64,000 bases of DNA, taken from positions 124,001 to 188,000 of the forward strand of contig CP066696.1 in the NCBI GenBank assembly GCA_016432585.1, in the 5' to 3' direction. The notes under the pieces were generated by a model. It saw only the letters and a program-made list of their open reading frames with translations. It ran no database searches and had not been told where the DNA came from. Both the position numbers and the translations under genes were made by a program. This DNA is from Candidatus Saccharibacteria bacterium (lineage in GTDB: Bacteria; Patescibacteriota; Saccharimonadia; Saccharimonadales; Saccharimonadaceae). This document shows, in pieces, positions 41,494 to 51,230 of this stretch (its first letter is position 1; each line of letters begins with the position of its first letter).

Positions 41494-41773
41494 CAAAGGG
41501 ATTAACGCGGCCTTTAGAGAGATCGAGGTCATCGCCGGACTGGTCGCTTGTTTTGAGATTTTTTACGCGCTCAATAGTTTCTTGGTCAAATGTCGCACCA
41601 GTGGTTTGGGTGTATTCACTCGTGTCAGAAGAGAGAACGACGATATTATTAAGGACGAAAATGGCGGCAGCGACACCTCCTAGCACGATAACAACAAAGA
41701 TAATGACATGAAACCTGTGAAGAAAGGTGGCAAACATTTTTTTAATTGAGTCGAGAGAAATATTCATATTCAT
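41486..41773 (-). CDS. small pilus-operon membrane protein (PilP-like position)
   Basis: The 95-residue protein has one membrane helix (VIIFVVIVLGGVAAAIFVLNNIV) and a Ser/Thr/Asp-rich extracytoplasmic tail ending NPFVE. Its place after pilO matches PilP, but sequence similarity is not evident and there is no secretin to connect with. ATG 41773 fits better than the upstream start, which lies inside the pilO-like gene. Confidence 0.65.
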   Translation of the reverse strand: MNMNISLDSIKKMFATFLHRFHVIIFVVIVLGGVAAAIFVLNNIVVLSSDTSEYTQTTGATFDQETIERVKNLKTSDQSGDDLDLSKGRVNPFVE

Positions 41774-41783
41774 AATGGTTTTC

Positions 41784-42392
41784 CTATCGGATATAGACCT
41801 CAATACTTAGGGCTTCGCTGGTTATCTGATTATCGGTGCCGCGCGCCAACCCCACACGGGATATCTGCATTTTCGTCAGATTGTCTTCGATAGACTTTAT
41901 GAAGCGAAGTAGCCGTGTGTAACTGACGGGATTTTTGAGCGTAATTGAGGCAGAGGTTGACTTGACGCCCGATGGCGCTGCGGGGGTTGTGGTTGTTCCG
42001 GATTTTGGTGTTGATGGCGTCGTAGGGGTTGCAGTACTTCCAGCCGAGAAGTCGATATTCGTAATCGTAACGCCAGCCTTTTTCGCGTAGCCGTTAAGAT
42101 CTGTAATAATCTGGTTTTGGTACTGGTAGCTTTGGTTGTCGGCGACAATGTTGCGCGCTCGTTCTTTAACTTCTTTATTTTTCTCGAGTTCTTCTTGCAC
42201 CTTTTGAAGCGCCTGAACGTTGTTTTGGCTAGAATTTGCCTCGGCCGTTACTTTACTGACCTCGCCAGCGTATGCCCGTAGTTGTTCGTTGATAAAATAA
42301 AGCGCACCACCGGCAAGCAACGTAATGGCGAAAAGCGAAAGAGATAGATAAAGGCGGAGCATTGAGGCGGTGAGAGTTTTACGTTTCATCAT
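41784..42392 (-). CDS. pilO: PilO-like type IV pilus assembly protein
   Basis: The 202 residues form a short N-terminus, a membrane helix (LSLSLFAITLLAGGALYFI), a coiled coil (about residues 40-90), and a ferredoxin-like C-terminal domain interrupted by a Thr/Pro/Ser linker (residues about 118-145). The stop of pilN overlaps its start. PilO works with PilM and PilN to align the pilus motor. Confidence 0.8.
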   Translation of the reverse strand: MMKRKTLTASMLRLYLSLSLFAITLLAGGALYFINEQLRAYAGEVSKVTAEANSSQNNVQALQKVQEELEKNKEVKERARNIVADNQSYQYQNQIITDLNGYAKKAGVTITNIDFSAGSTATPTTPSTPKSGTTTTPAAPSGVKSTSASITLKNPVSYTRLLRFIKSIEDNLTKMQISRVGLARGTDNQITSEALSIEVYIR

Positions 42393-42952
42393 TTTGCTGC
42401 ATCCTTTATGATCGTGATATTTAGGTTAACGGTAAACGGATATCCACTTGTGTCGCCTTCACCCGAAGAAATACTTTGAAAGTGGACATCCGAGAATAGC
42501 GGTGATTTTTGGAAAGAGTCTTTTAAAGCGATTGCCGCATTGTAGCTTTTAGCATGGGCGACAAGAGTTGTTTCGGTGCCGAATGTCTGTGCGTCGAGGC
42601 TGAGGTTTTCAAGAACAACACCCGATGGAAGAAGTTTAGAGATGCCCAGAATAACCTTAGTGTAGGCGACTTCGCGATCGATAATTTGCTTGGCGATTGC
42701 AAGGTCTGATTTAAACTGCGTCGCCTCGGCTTCTACAGATGAGAAGCTGCTTACTTTTGTTGTGTTTTGATTGATCGTGTTTTCGGCGGCGGTTTTTGTT
42801 GTTGTAAGATAGAAAAATGTGATTCCAACAGCGACGGCAAGAAAGCCGACTGCTGCAATAAGTAAAATATTATAACGCACAAGAAGCGTGTTGGAGCGTG
42901 CCGCCCGAAGCTGGCGCTTTTCTTCGTGGGGGAGAAGATTTATCATTTCCAC
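42389..42952 (-). CDS. pilN: PilN-like type IV pilus assembly protein
   Basis: The 187-residue protein starts INLLPHEEKRQLRAAR, matching the INLLP peptide by which PilN binds PilM, followed by one membrane helix and a periplasm-facing domain. GTG 42952 overlaps pilM by 10 bases; ATG 42946 is an alternative. Confidence 0.88.
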   Translation of the reverse strand: MEMINLLPHEEKRQLRAARSNTLLVRYNILLIAAVGFLAVAVGITFFYLTTTKTAAENTINQNTTKVSSFSSVEAEATQFKSDLAIAKQIIDREVAYTKVILGISKLLPSGVVLENLSLDAQTFGTETTLVAHAKSYNAAIALKDSFQKSPLFSDVHFQSISSGEGDTSGYPFTVNLNITIIKDAAK

Positions 42953-43998
42953 ACCTCTTTTTGATCAACGCTAGCAAGGCCCGCTACGGTAATATAACGC
43001 GGACGGAACTGTTTGCTTGGCTGAGGTAGTTTACCAAAATCAAGCTTTTGCCAAGGGCTAGCCACGCGAGCAGGCATAACAAGCTCATTGGTAAAGTAAT
43101 CACCGATTCCCGGCACATTACTACCGCCACCCACAACGATTACCTGCTCTAGCTTGCGGTCATCGCGAAGACGTTCGTTGTAGTAACGGATAACCTTGCG
43201 AATTTCGGTGACGATACGCTGAAGGCTGGGTTGAAGGGCAGTGGTGATTTTTGCCTGGCGTGGCCCGGCACTAAGGCCGTTGAGGACCTTTAACTGGTGA
43301 GCGTTTTCTAGTGCGACACCAAGCTTTTTGGCGATATCGAGCGTAAATGTGTTGCCCCCGATACCAAGGCCGCCGCTAACGCGAATCGCACCACCATCGA
43401 GCACGGCGATATCGGTACTAGCGGGGCCGATATCGACGATAAGCGTTGGAAGGTGACCTTCTTCGGTGGATTGTAATACGCGTGCGACAGAGTTGATGCC
43501 CGGTTCGATCATGATAGGTTGTAGTCCAGCCGATTTGACCGCCTCGACACAGCTATCGACAAGAACCTTAGGTACGGCCGACATGATTGCTGTAAGTTGA
43601 TCGTTTGTCCGTTCGATAATTTCGTAATCAACGTAAAGTGAGCCCATTGGAATAGGAATATACTGGTCGACCTCTATTTCTACGGCATCGGCAAGCGTCG
43701 CTTCGTTTTTTGGCGGGATAGTGAACGTACGCGAGAAGGTGCGACTTGTTGGTATGCCTAGTGCCACTTGGTCGCTCGGCAATTGACCGACAAGCTTTTC
43801 ACCTATAAGTGCGCGAATGTTTTCGGCAAGATACTGGTCGCCCGATTCAAGGGATTTTTGCACCTTTGCAGGATCAAGATCGACCGAGCCGTACCCTGTA
43901 ACAAGCCATTTTTTTGGGTCGACAGCCATGACCTTGATACCAGTTTGACTGATATCAAGTCCGATGATTGGCTTGTCGTTATAAAATAATTTTGCCAC
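42943..43998 (-). CDS. pilM: PilM-like actin-fold pilus assembly protein
   Basis: A 351-residue actin/FtsA-like ATPase of the pilus platform, with phosphate-binding motifs IGLDISQTGIKVMAVD and LIVDIGPASTDIAVLDGG and the adenosine motif IVVGGGSNVPGIG. The start is GTG. It is followed by overlapping pilN. Confidence 0.92.
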   Translation of the reverse strand: MAKLFYNDKPIIGLDISQTGIKVMAVDPKKWLVTGYGSVDLDPAKVQKSLESGDQYLAENIRALIGEKLVGQLPSDQVALGIPTSRTFSRTFTIPPKNEATLADAVEIEVDQYIPIPMGSLYVDYEIIERTNDQLTAIMSAVPKVLVDSCVEAVKSAGLQPIMIEPGINSVARVLQSTEEGHLPTLIVDIGPASTDIAVLDGGAIRVSGGLGIGGNTFTLDIAKKLGVALENAHQLKVLNGLSAGPRQAKITTALQPSLQRIVTEIRKVIRYYNERLRDDRKLEQVIVVGGGSNVPGIGDYFTNELVMPARVASPWQKLDFGKLPQPSKQFRPRYITVAGLASVDQKEVWK

Positions 43999-44054
43999 TA
44001 CTATCGCCCACTCTTCTTTACATACCAGTATACCATGAGCGGTTTAATTTTTGC

Positions 44055-45287
44055 CTAACTCTTAATGCTTTGAGCGAGGCCGGCAATCGGCATCATAACA
44101 CTGGCGGCGATGATACCGACCATGCCACCCATGACAACAATCATGACTGGTTCGATGATGGCGCTGATACCGTCGATTGCGACATCAACCTCTTCTTCGT
44201 AGAAATCGGCAACTTTCAAAAGAACAGTGTCTGTTTGACCGGTTTCTTCACCGACCGCGAGCATCTGAGAAACGATAGCCGGAAACAATGGATCTGATTC
44301 GATAACAGATGAAAGTGTGGCGCCGTTCTTTACCGAATCGGCGGCTGCCACAAGCGCTTCTTCGTAAACGACATTACCAACAGCGCGCGCCGTAACGTTT
44401 AGTGCCTCAAGTACAGCAACGCCGGCTCCCATAAGCGCCGAGAAGGTGCGGGCGAACCTAGCAACGGCTACTTTAACGATAATGCCCTTTACTCCGGGAA
44501 CCTTAAGGATAAAGTGATGAAGCTGCGACTTGCCTTGTGGTGTTTTGATGTACCGCAAAAACAATACGATGCCGCCAATAAAGATAGGGAAGACAATATA
44601 CCAAAAAGTCGTTAGAAACCCACTAAGCGCAAGCATGGCTTGGGTAAGCGCAGGCAGCTCGGCGTCTGGCCCGCCAAGGTCGGTAAGAATAGTGCCGATT
44701 TGCGGAATAACAAAAAGCATGAGTCCAAAAAACGCCAAAATTGTTATACCAACAAGCACCATTGGATAGGTCATGGCACTTTTGATTTTTTTGCGGATGG
44801 TAGCATTTTTTTCTTGTTGCATGGCAAGACGCTTCAGAATCTCATCGAGAATACCGGCAGCCTCGCCAGCGCGAACCATGTTAACGTATACGTCGCTAAA
44901 AACATTGTTGTGTTTATCAAGGGCGTCTGCCAAGGGTGCGCCGTCCTGGACATCTGAAATAATACTTTCGAGAACTTTCTTAAGCCCGGCGCTTTCGGTA
45001 TGTTGCTGAAGTGAGTTAAGGGCGCGTAAAAGGGGTACGCCGGCACTTACCATGACGCTTAGCTGACGCGTAAAAATAACGAGGTCATCGGACTTTACTT
45101 TGTTGCCGTTAAAAATTTTGCCAAGGCTAAACTTACTGGCGGGGCCGGATGCCTCTTCTTTAACACTGACAGGGTGAAGCCCCTGCTCTTTAAGGCTGGC
45201 AATAACAGCGGCCCTGTCGGTTGTTTCTATGCTTCCAGTGATTGATGCGTTCTTTTCGCCTACGGCAATATACTTAAATTTCGGCAT
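44055..45287 (-). CDS. pilC: PilC/GspF inner-membrane platform protein
   Basis: The 410-residue protein contains two GspF domains (LVIFTRQLSVMVSAGVPLLRALNSL; FARTFSALMGAGVAVLEALNV) and three membrane helices. It forms the membrane base turned by the PilB ATPase. It starts two bases after the pilB stop. Confidence 0.95.
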   Translation of the reverse strand: MPKFKYIAVGEKNASITGSIETTDRAAVIASLKEQGLHPVSVKEEASGPASKFSLGKIFNGNKVKSDDLVIFTRQLSVMVSAGVPLLRALNSLQQHTESAGLKKVLESIISDVQDGAPLADALDKHNNVFSDVYVNMVRAGEAAGILDEILKRLAMQQEKNATIRKKIKSAMTYPMVLVGITILAFFGLMLFVIPQIGTILTDLGGPDAELPALTQAMLALSGFLTTFWYIVFPIFIGGIVLFLRYIKTPQGKSQLHHFILKVPGVKGIIVKVAVARFARTFSALMGAGVAVLEALNVTARAVGNVVYEEALVAAADSVKNGATLSSVIESDPLFPAIVSQMLAVGEETGQTDTVLLKVADFYEEEVDVAIDGISAIIEPVMIVVMGGMVGIIAASVMMPIAGLAQSIKS

Positions 45288-45289
45288 GA

Positions 45290-47068
45290 TTATTCCTTGG
45301 TGACTCGCAGTACTTCTTCTATTGTTGTATTGCCACGAAGCGCCTTAACAAGGCCGTCGCTTTGCATTGTCACCATGCCTTCGTTTATGGCCTGGTCCTG
45401 AATTTGGTTGCTAGTGGCGTTGCTGGTAATGAGCCGCTGAATAGGGATGGTATTACCAAGTACCTCGTAAATACCTACGCGGCCTTTGTATCCGGTGTGG
45501 CTACATTCGTCACATCCTTCTGGTGAAGCTTTCCAAAGCGAAACAACTGTTTTTTCGTTGGTCGCAAGTGGTGTGTCGCCACCAACTTTCTCTTTGGCGG
45601 CTTGCATTTCAAGATCGTGAATATGGGCGAATGTTTGGTCGGGCTTTAGGTTGAACAGGCGCACGATAATGTCGATTTCGGGTGCTGTTGGCACGTAGTT
45701 TTGGCGGCAGTTCATGCAAAGACGTCGCACCAGTCGCTGTCCAACCACGGCCTTTACCGTGCTTGCAATAAGGAATGGTTCAATGCCCATATCGAGCAAA
45801 CGCGGAAGCGACGTTGCGGCGTTGTTGGTGTGGAGCGTGCTAAACACCAGGTGTCCGGTAAGGGCAGCCTGCACGCCTAAGTTGGCCGTTTCGCCGTCAC
45901 GGATCTCACCGACCATGATAATGTTCGGGTCTTGGCGAAGCAGGGCTCGAAGGCCACTAGCAAAGGTCATTCCCGCTTTCGCGTTCGTTTGTGTTTGGTT
46001 GATGCCTGGGATTTTATACTCTACAGGGTCTTCAACGGTAGAAATATTGACATCGGGCGTATTGAGGATCGTAAGAATACTAAAGAGGCTGGTCGACTTA
46101 CCCGAACCGGTTGGGCCCGTAATAAGCACCATACCGTTTGGTTCGGTGAGCGCGAGCGAGATAACTTCAAGCGAGTGGCCCCAGTAACCAAGATCTTGCA
46201 AGGTGACAGCTTGGTTTGATTCGTCGAGAATACGCATGGCAACTTTTTCGCCGTCGACAACAGGTAGCGTGCTGACACGAAGGGCATATTGTTTGCCCGC
46301 AACCTTTATCTTGAAACGGCCATCTTGTGGCACGCGACGCTCGTCGATCTTAAGATTTGAAAGGATTTTGATACGACTAATAAGGGCGTTAACGACGTTT
46401 CGCGGAAGCCGGTTTACTTCTTTAAGCACGCCGTCGATACGATAGCGGATTTGCACGTAATCCTCGCGCGGTTCTATGTGAACGTCGCTGGCATTTGAAC
46501 GGATTGCATATTCAAGCAAGAGGTTAACCGTTTGCGCGATTGGCGAGTTTTCGGCAACATCGGCCTCGGTGATGGTTTGGTTTTCGCTGCTTTCACGCTG
46601 TACGTCGATAACTTGGTTAAGCTCTTGGTTGACATCGCCACGGTAGTTTTCGAGACAGGTGAGGATATTATTGCGCGTGGCAATGTACAGCTTAATGTTT
46701 TCGCCAATTTGCTTTTGAATAAAGCTCACCGCCTGAACGTCATCTGGGTCGTCCATGGCAAGATGCATCGTGCCGTCTTCATCGATCTTGAACAAAACGG
46801 CGTTGTATTGCCGGGCTATTCGTTCGGGGATTTTATTAAGAACTTCAGGAACGATCTGCTGAGGATCAAGCTCGATATAGGGGATCTGAATATAGTCTGC
46901 GAATGCCTTTGTAAGGTCGGGAAGTGTCATGATCTCGTTTTGAATAACAAGATCTTGCAAAGGACGCCTTGAACGTGAGCCCTCTTCTTTAAGGGTTTTA
47001 ATCTGCTCTTCGGTAGCGACGCCGCTGCGTTCGAGCAATTGTTCGATTGTGACATCTGAAATTCGCAT
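45290..47068 (-). CDS. pilB: type IV pilus extension ATPase PilB
   Basis: This 592-residue GspE-family motor has an N-terminal MshEN-like domain, Walker A GPTGSGKST, the Asp box VEDPVEYKIPGI, Walker B (ALLRQDPNIIMVGEIRD), the His box (GHLVFSTLHTNNA), and a zinc site (CMNC...CDEC). No pilT retraction ATPase is in the window. Minus-strand TACAAT lies 14 bases before the ATG. Confidence 0.95.
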   Translation of the reverse strand: MRISDVTIEQLLERSGVATEEQIKTLKEEGSRSRRPLQDLVIQNEIMTLPDLTKAFADYIQIPYIELDPQQIVPEVLNKIPERIARQYNAVLFKIDEDGTMHLAMDDPDDVQAVSFIQKQIGENIKLYIATRNNILTCLENYRGDVNQELNQVIDVQRESSENQTITEADVAENSPIAQTVNLLLEYAIRSNASDVHIEPREDYVQIRYRIDGVLKEVNRLPRNVVNALISRIKILSNLKIDERRVPQDGRFKIKVAGKQYALRVSTLPVVDGEKVAMRILDESNQAVTLQDLGYWGHSLEVISLALTEPNGMVLITGPTGSGKSTSLFSILTILNTPDVNISTVEDPVEYKIPGINQTQTNAKAGMTFASGLRALLRQDPNIIMVGEIRDGETANLGVQAALTGHLVFSTLHTNNAATSLPRLLDMGIEPFLIASTVKAVVGQRLVRRLCMNCRQNYVPTAPEIDIIVRLFNLKPDQTFAHIHDLEMQAAKEKVGGDTPLATNEKTVVSLWKASPEGCDECSHTGYKGRVGIYEVLGNTIPIQRLITSNATSNQIQDQAINEGMVTMQSDGLVKALRGNTTIEEVLRVTKE

Positions 47069-47122
47069 ATCGCTTATGCTCTATTGTACGCGACCACCCG
47101 CAAAAGTGCCACTCCCCAAACG

Positions 47123-48142
47123 CTAATAAACGCGCATGTCTTCGATGGCACTAGAGGTAAAGTCGAAACACTGCTTACCACTGCCAGAGCCCTCGAACTG
47201 TGACTCGTAGACGTAGCTGTCGTCGTAGGCATAGTTGCGATAACTCGTGCTATATCCACTGTTGCGGCTGGTGGTTTGGAATACGCCGCACACCTCGTAG
47301 GTACTGTCGGTCTTTTTTTCGTAGGTGATTTCAGAACTCTTCACGAGACCGTTGCCGTTTTCGGGCAAGCGCTTATTTGTGAGCGTGTTTTCGTAGACCG
47401 CAGTTACCGTTGCGGCTAGATCTTTCCGAAGCTGCTCGTCGTGGCTAGCGGGGCCTAATTGCATGACCGACATAATAAACAATGTTCCAAAGAGGGCGAG
47501 AAGAACGGGAATATGCGCCCAAACAACGATTTTGCGAAGTTTACCTTTGCCGAAGGCTGCGAACCCATAGGTAAGAATAACGACAAGGTTAAGCCCCATA
47601 ATAAGCCCGGCACTTAGCTGAACACTATACTCACCCTGCGTAATAAGTGAAACGACAAGAGTGATTGCGGCGATCATAGCCGTGACACTATGAAGGCAAA
47701 TGGTAATGATTGACCAGACTTTTCCAGGGATCAAATCTGGTGTTTTGCGAAGTTTAAGAAGGTAGAGGGTGAAGAATATGGCGTAGGGCACGAAGGTGAC
47801 AATTGTGACAGCGATCATTGACGCTAATGTTTGGGTAGTGACATGAAGCCCAGAGAGCGAGGCGACAACTCCAGCGATAGTAACCGCAGATGACCCCACA
47901 AAAAACCAAAGAAGTACATGGTGAAGCGCGGCCATCATTGGAGAAAGCGATGGGCGGCTGCCTTGAGGGTGAGATTGTGCGATTGCTTGCTGGTCGCCGG
48001 ATCCCTTTGGTACCTCAAGACCCAATAGAGCGGCTTCGGCAACGGCCGTATCCCAGCCTTGGGCGGTCAGAGCGCTACGTATTTGATCGTCTGAAAGACC
48101 TTTTTCTCTTGCTTGGCTCACGAATGTTTGTAGTTCTGGCAT
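47123..48142 (-). CDS. multi-pass membrane protein with UBA-like N-terminus
   Basis: The 339 residues begin with a helical segment (FVSQAREKGLSDDQIRSALTAQGWDTAVAEAAL) like those of UBA-type or bacterial AGW-type domains. A DUF5671-like set of about five membrane helices and a C-terminal Tyr/Ser-rich extracytoplasmic part with two Cys follow. Function unknown. It is upstream of pilB on the same strand with a 54-base gap. Confidence 0.72.
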   Translation of the reverse strand: MPELQTFVSQAREKGLSDDQIRSALTAQGWDTAVAEAALLGLEVPKGSGDQQAIAQSHPQGSRPSLSPMMAALHHVLLWFFVGSSAVTIAGVVASLSGLHVTTQTLASMIAVTIVTFVPYAIFFTLYLLKLRKTPDLIPGKVWSIITICLHSVTAMIAAITLVVSLITQGEYSVQLSAGLIMGLNLVVILTYGFAAFGKGKLRKIVVWAHIPVLLALFGTLFIMSVMQLGPASHDEQLRKDLAATVTAVYENTLTNKRLPENGNGLVKSSEITYEKKTDSTYEVCGVFQTTSRNSGYSTSYRNYAYDDSYVYESQFEGSGSGKQCFDFTSSAIEDMRVY

Positions 48143-48199
48143 ATTGTTTCCCGCCTATGTTTATGATGAAAGTATATCATAAATAGCCCCTGTGAGTGG

Positions 48200-48205
48200 T
48201 ATAAT
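48200..48205 (+). promoter_or_regulatory. -10 box of tsaE
   Basis: TATAAT, eight bases, ATG 48214: leader of one or two bases. Confidence 0.55.
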
Positions 48206-48213
48206 AGTCGGGT

Positions 48214-48669
48214 ATGACAATAGAGGTGAAGAGCGAAGCAGAAATGAAGACCCTTGGCGAAAAGCTGGGCTCTGTTTTGGTAGGCGGCGAGATTATTGAA
48301 CTGATTGGTGATGTCGGCGCGGGTAAGACAACCCTTACGAAAGGGATTGCGCACGGCATGGGTGTCGATGAAGACGTGCAAAGCCCGAGTTTTACGATTA
48401 GCCGCGTGTACGACACCCCTTCGAATCTTCACCTGTCGCACTACGATTTTTATCGTCTTCACGATGCCGGTATTATGGCCGACGAACTGCACGAGACACT
48501 TCACGATCCTGATACGGTAACAATTATCGAATGGGCCGAGATTGTTGCTGGCGTTTTGCCAGTGGATCGGCTTTCGGTTCATATTACGTCGCCCGGCGAA
48601 ACCGAACGACACATACTGTTGACCGCTGGCGGTCCGTCTAGCCAAGAACTTTTAGGAAAACTTTCATGA
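48214..48669 (+). CDS. tsaE: tRNA t6A synthesis ATPase TsaE
   Basis: TsaE resets the TsaB-TsaD-TsaE complex that makes the t6A base next to tRNA anticodons. The 151-residue protein has P-loop GDVGAGKTTLTKGIA, SPSFTISRVY, and HYDFYRL. It overlaps tsaB by 4 bases; tsaD is not in the window. Confidence 0.95.
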   Translation: MTIEVKSEAEMKTLGEKLGSVLVGGEIIELIGDVGAGKTTLTKGIAHGMGVDEDVQSPSFTISRVYDTPSNLHLSHYDFYRLHDAGIMADELHETLHDPDTVTIIEWAEIVAGVLPVDRLSVHITSPGETERHILLTAGGPSSQELLGKLS

Positions 48670-49052
48670 TTTTATTACTCGACACTTCCACGCCCGTTTG
48701 TAAGCTCACTCTTGTCGATGGTGACTGGCGCTACGACGACCAATGGCAAGCCGATCGCCAACTGGCAAAAGGACTTTTGCAGTATCTACAAGAACAGTTG
48801 CAAAAAAATGGCAAGACATTTCAGGACATCACTGCGATAGGCGCGTTTACTGGTCCGGGTAGTTTTACGGGGCTTCGTATTGGACTTACCGTTTTAAACA
48901 CGATTGCAGATTCTGAAAAGCTGCCGATTGTTGGTGCTGGCGGCGAAAACTGGCAATCAGATACTCTTGCCAGGTTGCAATCTGGTGAAAACGACCAAAT
49001 TGTCCTACCGTTTTATGGCGGCGATGCACATATCACAAAACCGCGCAAATAA
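48666..49052 (+). CDS. tsaB: TsaB-like protein, short form
   Basis: TsaB is the scaffold partner of TsaD. The 128 residues cover the N-terminal half (MILLLDTSTPVCKLTLVD; GAFTGPGSFTGLRIGLTVLN), while typical TsaB has about 220-230. The stop is genuine and the end is basic, so this looks like a trimmed version instead of a frameshift. Confidence 0.88.
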   Translation: MILLLDTSTPVCKLTLVDGDWRYDDQWQADRQLAKGLLQYLQEQLQKNGKTFQDITAIGAFTGPGSFTGLRIGLTVLNTIADSEKLPIVGAGGENWQSDTLARLQSGENDQIVLPFYGGDAHITKPRK

Positions 49053-49212
49053 GCTTGCCTGACTGACGTAAAAAGCGCTACAATAAGAATAAGTCTATTA
49101 TTAGACATTCATGAAACTTTTTGAAATTTCCAGTTATTGCTCTGATTTTGCTTGATAACAGATATATTTTTGATATGTTGCAGGGGCGATACCTTCGGAG
49201 AAAGGAACAATT

Positions 49213-50703
49213 ATGGTAGAGGGAATAGTAGCCGCAATCCTTGGGGTTGTTTTTGGCGTTGGCGGCACGGTTGTCTACGAAAAACGACGTACGCTCGATG
49301 GCAAGAATAAGGCCGAAAAAGAAATCGCCGCAGCTAAAGTTAAGGCTGGCGATATTGTTTTAAAGGCAAAAGATGAAGCGCTGAGCCTCGAGAACGAGCG
49401 TCGCAAGGAATGGCAAAAAACCGAGAAGCGTCTTGCCGACCGCGAAGTTGCACTCGATGGCAAGCTTGATCAAATCGACAAACGTGCCGAGAAACTTCGC
49501 CGCCAAGAAGACGAAGTTGAAGAACTAAAAACTGAAATCCGCGAAATCCGCAAAAAGCAGCAAGAAAAACTAGAAAAGATCGCCGGCCTTAAAAAAGAAG
49601 ATGCCGCCGACAAGCTGATGCAAATGACCGAGCGCGATATCAAGCACGACCTTGTTGGACTTGTGACTAAGCTACAGCACGACGCTGTTGAAGACGCTGA
49701 AGAGCGCGCCCAGACGATTCTTGTTAGCGCAATGGAGCGCATGGCTAGCGAGGTGACTGCAGAACGTACCGTGTCGGCAATCAAGCTTACCGACGACGAG
49801 ATGAAAGGCCGAATTATCGGCAAAGAAGGCCGCAATATTCAGGCGTTGCAGCGTGCAACAGGCGTGGATATTCTGGTAGATGACACCCCAGGAATGATCG
49901 TGCTTTCGAGCTTCGATCCTATTCGTCGCCAGATCGCTCGCCTTACAGTAGAAATGCTTATGAAAGACGGCCGTATTCACCCGGGACGTATTGAAGAAGT
50001 GGTGGCTAAAGCTGAAAAGCAAATCGAAAAAGAGATCGTTCGTGCTGGTGAAGACGCGGCACGCGAAGTTGGCGTTGCTGGTATTCCAAAAGAGATGCTT
50101 CGCCTTTTGGGTGAGCTGAAGTTCCGCACTAGCTATGGTCAGAACGTTCTGTTGCACAGTACCGAAATGGCACACATGGCAGGGCTTATCGCCGAAGAAA
50201 TCGGTGCGGATGTTCGTATTACTAAAATTGCTACGCTGCTGCACGATGTCGGTAAGGCTGTTACTCACAAGGTAGAGGGTAAGCACCACCATATCGGCGC
50301 CGAACTTGCGCGCAAAAATGGCATGGACGAACGAATTATCCACGCTATAGAGGCGCACCATGATGATATTGAGGCAACAACCCCAGAAGCATTGATTGTT
50401 CGTGTGTGTGATGCACTATCGGCTGCTCGCCCAGGTGCGCGCAATATTAGTGCCGAAAACTTTGTCGAGCGTATGCGTGACCTCGAAAACATCGCAACCA
50501 GTTTTCCTGGTATCGACAAAGCATATGCTATTAGCGCCGGTCGCGAAATTCGCGTTATCGTTAGTCCTAAATCGGTTGATGATCTTTCGGCAATCAAACT
50601 TGCGCGCGATATTGCTACCAAGATTGAAAGTACTATGCAGTACCCTGGAACAATCAAGGTGAATGTTATCCGCGAAACCCGTGCTATCGAATTTGCTAAA
50701 TAA
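49213..50703 (+). CDS. rny: ribonuclease Y
   Basis: RNase Y is a membrane-anchored endonuclease that starts mRNA decay. The 496-residue protein has an N-terminal membrane helix, a long coiled coil (residues about 25-145), a KH domain (GRIIGKEGRNIQALQRATG), and an HD domain (LLHDVGKAV). GAGAAAGGA precedes the ATG. The 160 bases before it hold no gene; TACAAT near 49080 is a possible promoter. Confidence 0.97.
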   Translation: MVEGIVAAILGVVFGVGGTVVYEKRRTLDGKNKAEKEIAAAKVKAGDIVLKAKDEALSLENERRKEWQKTEKRLADREVALDGKLDQIDKRAEKLRRQEDEVEELKTEIREIRKKQQEKLEKIAGLKKEDAADKLMQMTERDIKHDLVGLVTKLQHDAVEDAEERAQTILVSAMERMASEVTAERTVSAIKLTDDEMKGRIIGKEGRNIQALQRATGVDILVDDTPGMIVLSSFDPIRRQIARLTVEMLMKDGRIHPGRIEEVVAKAEKQIEKEIVRAGEDAAREVGVAGIPKEMLRLLGELKFRTSYGQNVLLHSTEMAHMAGLIAEEIGADVRITKIATLLHDVGKAVTHKVEGKHHHIGAELARKNGMDERIIHAIEAHHDDIEATTPEALIVRVCDALSAARPGARNISAENFVERMRDLENIATSFPGIDKAYAISAGREIRVIVSPKSVDDLSAIKLARDIATKIESTMQYPGTIKVNVIRETRAIEFAK

Positions 50704-50714
50704 TTCAGTTGCCT

Positions 50715-50751
50715 AAAAAAACGCTACCACGACAACTGGCAGCGTTTTTTT
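50715..50751. terminator. terminator of rny (bidirectional)
   Basis: A7CGCT.CC pairs with GG.AGCGT7; it separates the converging rny and cupredoxin genes. Confidence 0.9.
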
Positions 50752-50762
50752 GTTACAGGCAT

Positions 50763-51164
50763 TTATTCTACAGTGATCGTTGCGCTTTTGGTGTGGTCGA
50801 GGTGGTTATGAATGCTCCACTCCCCTTTGCTATCGAGCGTTATCGTTTTACTTTCACCGGGTTCTAGGTTGCCAATATTCAGTTCTGAGTTGGTAGTGTG
50901 GGCAGGGTGAGGGTCGGATGCTGGCTGTATGGCTGTCTGCGAATTATTAACAAACGTTACTTTTTCACCGGCCTTCACTGTGTTTGATGTTGGGCTGAAC
51001 CCGTTTTCTGTAGTGTAAGTAATTGTTACTGCCGATGTAGTATCACCTTCGTTTGTTTGTGGCGTGTTTGTTTCGGCGGCGGGTTTATTTGTGAACCAAA
51101 ACACACCTCCAGCGATAACTCCAACGGCAACGATTGCCGCGATAATTCTTCCTGTTTTGTTCAT
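50763..51164 (-). CDS. secreted cupredoxin-like protein
   Basis: The 133-residue protein has an N-terminal anchor helix (IIAAIVAVGVIAGGVFWF), a Thr/Asn linker, and a cupredoxin-like beta barrel (TTENGFSPTSNTVKAGEKVTFVNNS; DPHPAHTTN; GEWSIHNHLDHT). His residues are abundant but no Cys is present, so a classic type 1 blue copper site is unlikely. Metal binding is possible. Confidence 0.8.
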   Translation of the reverse strand: MNKTGRIIAAIVAVGVIAGGVFWFTNKPAAETNTPQTNEGDTTSAVTITYTTENGFSPTSNTVKAGEKVTFVNNSQTAIQPASDPHPAHTTNSELNIGNLEPGESKTITLDSKGEWSIHNHLDHTKSATITVE

Positions 51165-51218
51165 ATTTTACCCCCTATTTATGCATGGTTGTTGTATCCA
51201 TAATCACCTAATATATTG

Positions 51219-51224
51219 TATGCT
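51219..51224 (+). promoter_or_regulatory. -10 box of the DoxX-like gene
   Basis: TATGCT, six bases, ATG 51231. Confidence 0.5.
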
Positions 51225-51230
51225 GTCAAT

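Noticed and set aside
48666-49052. tsaB as a frameshifted pseudogene
   Set aside because: The two core motifs are intact, the frame ends cleanly, and no remnant of the missing half is seen downstream.
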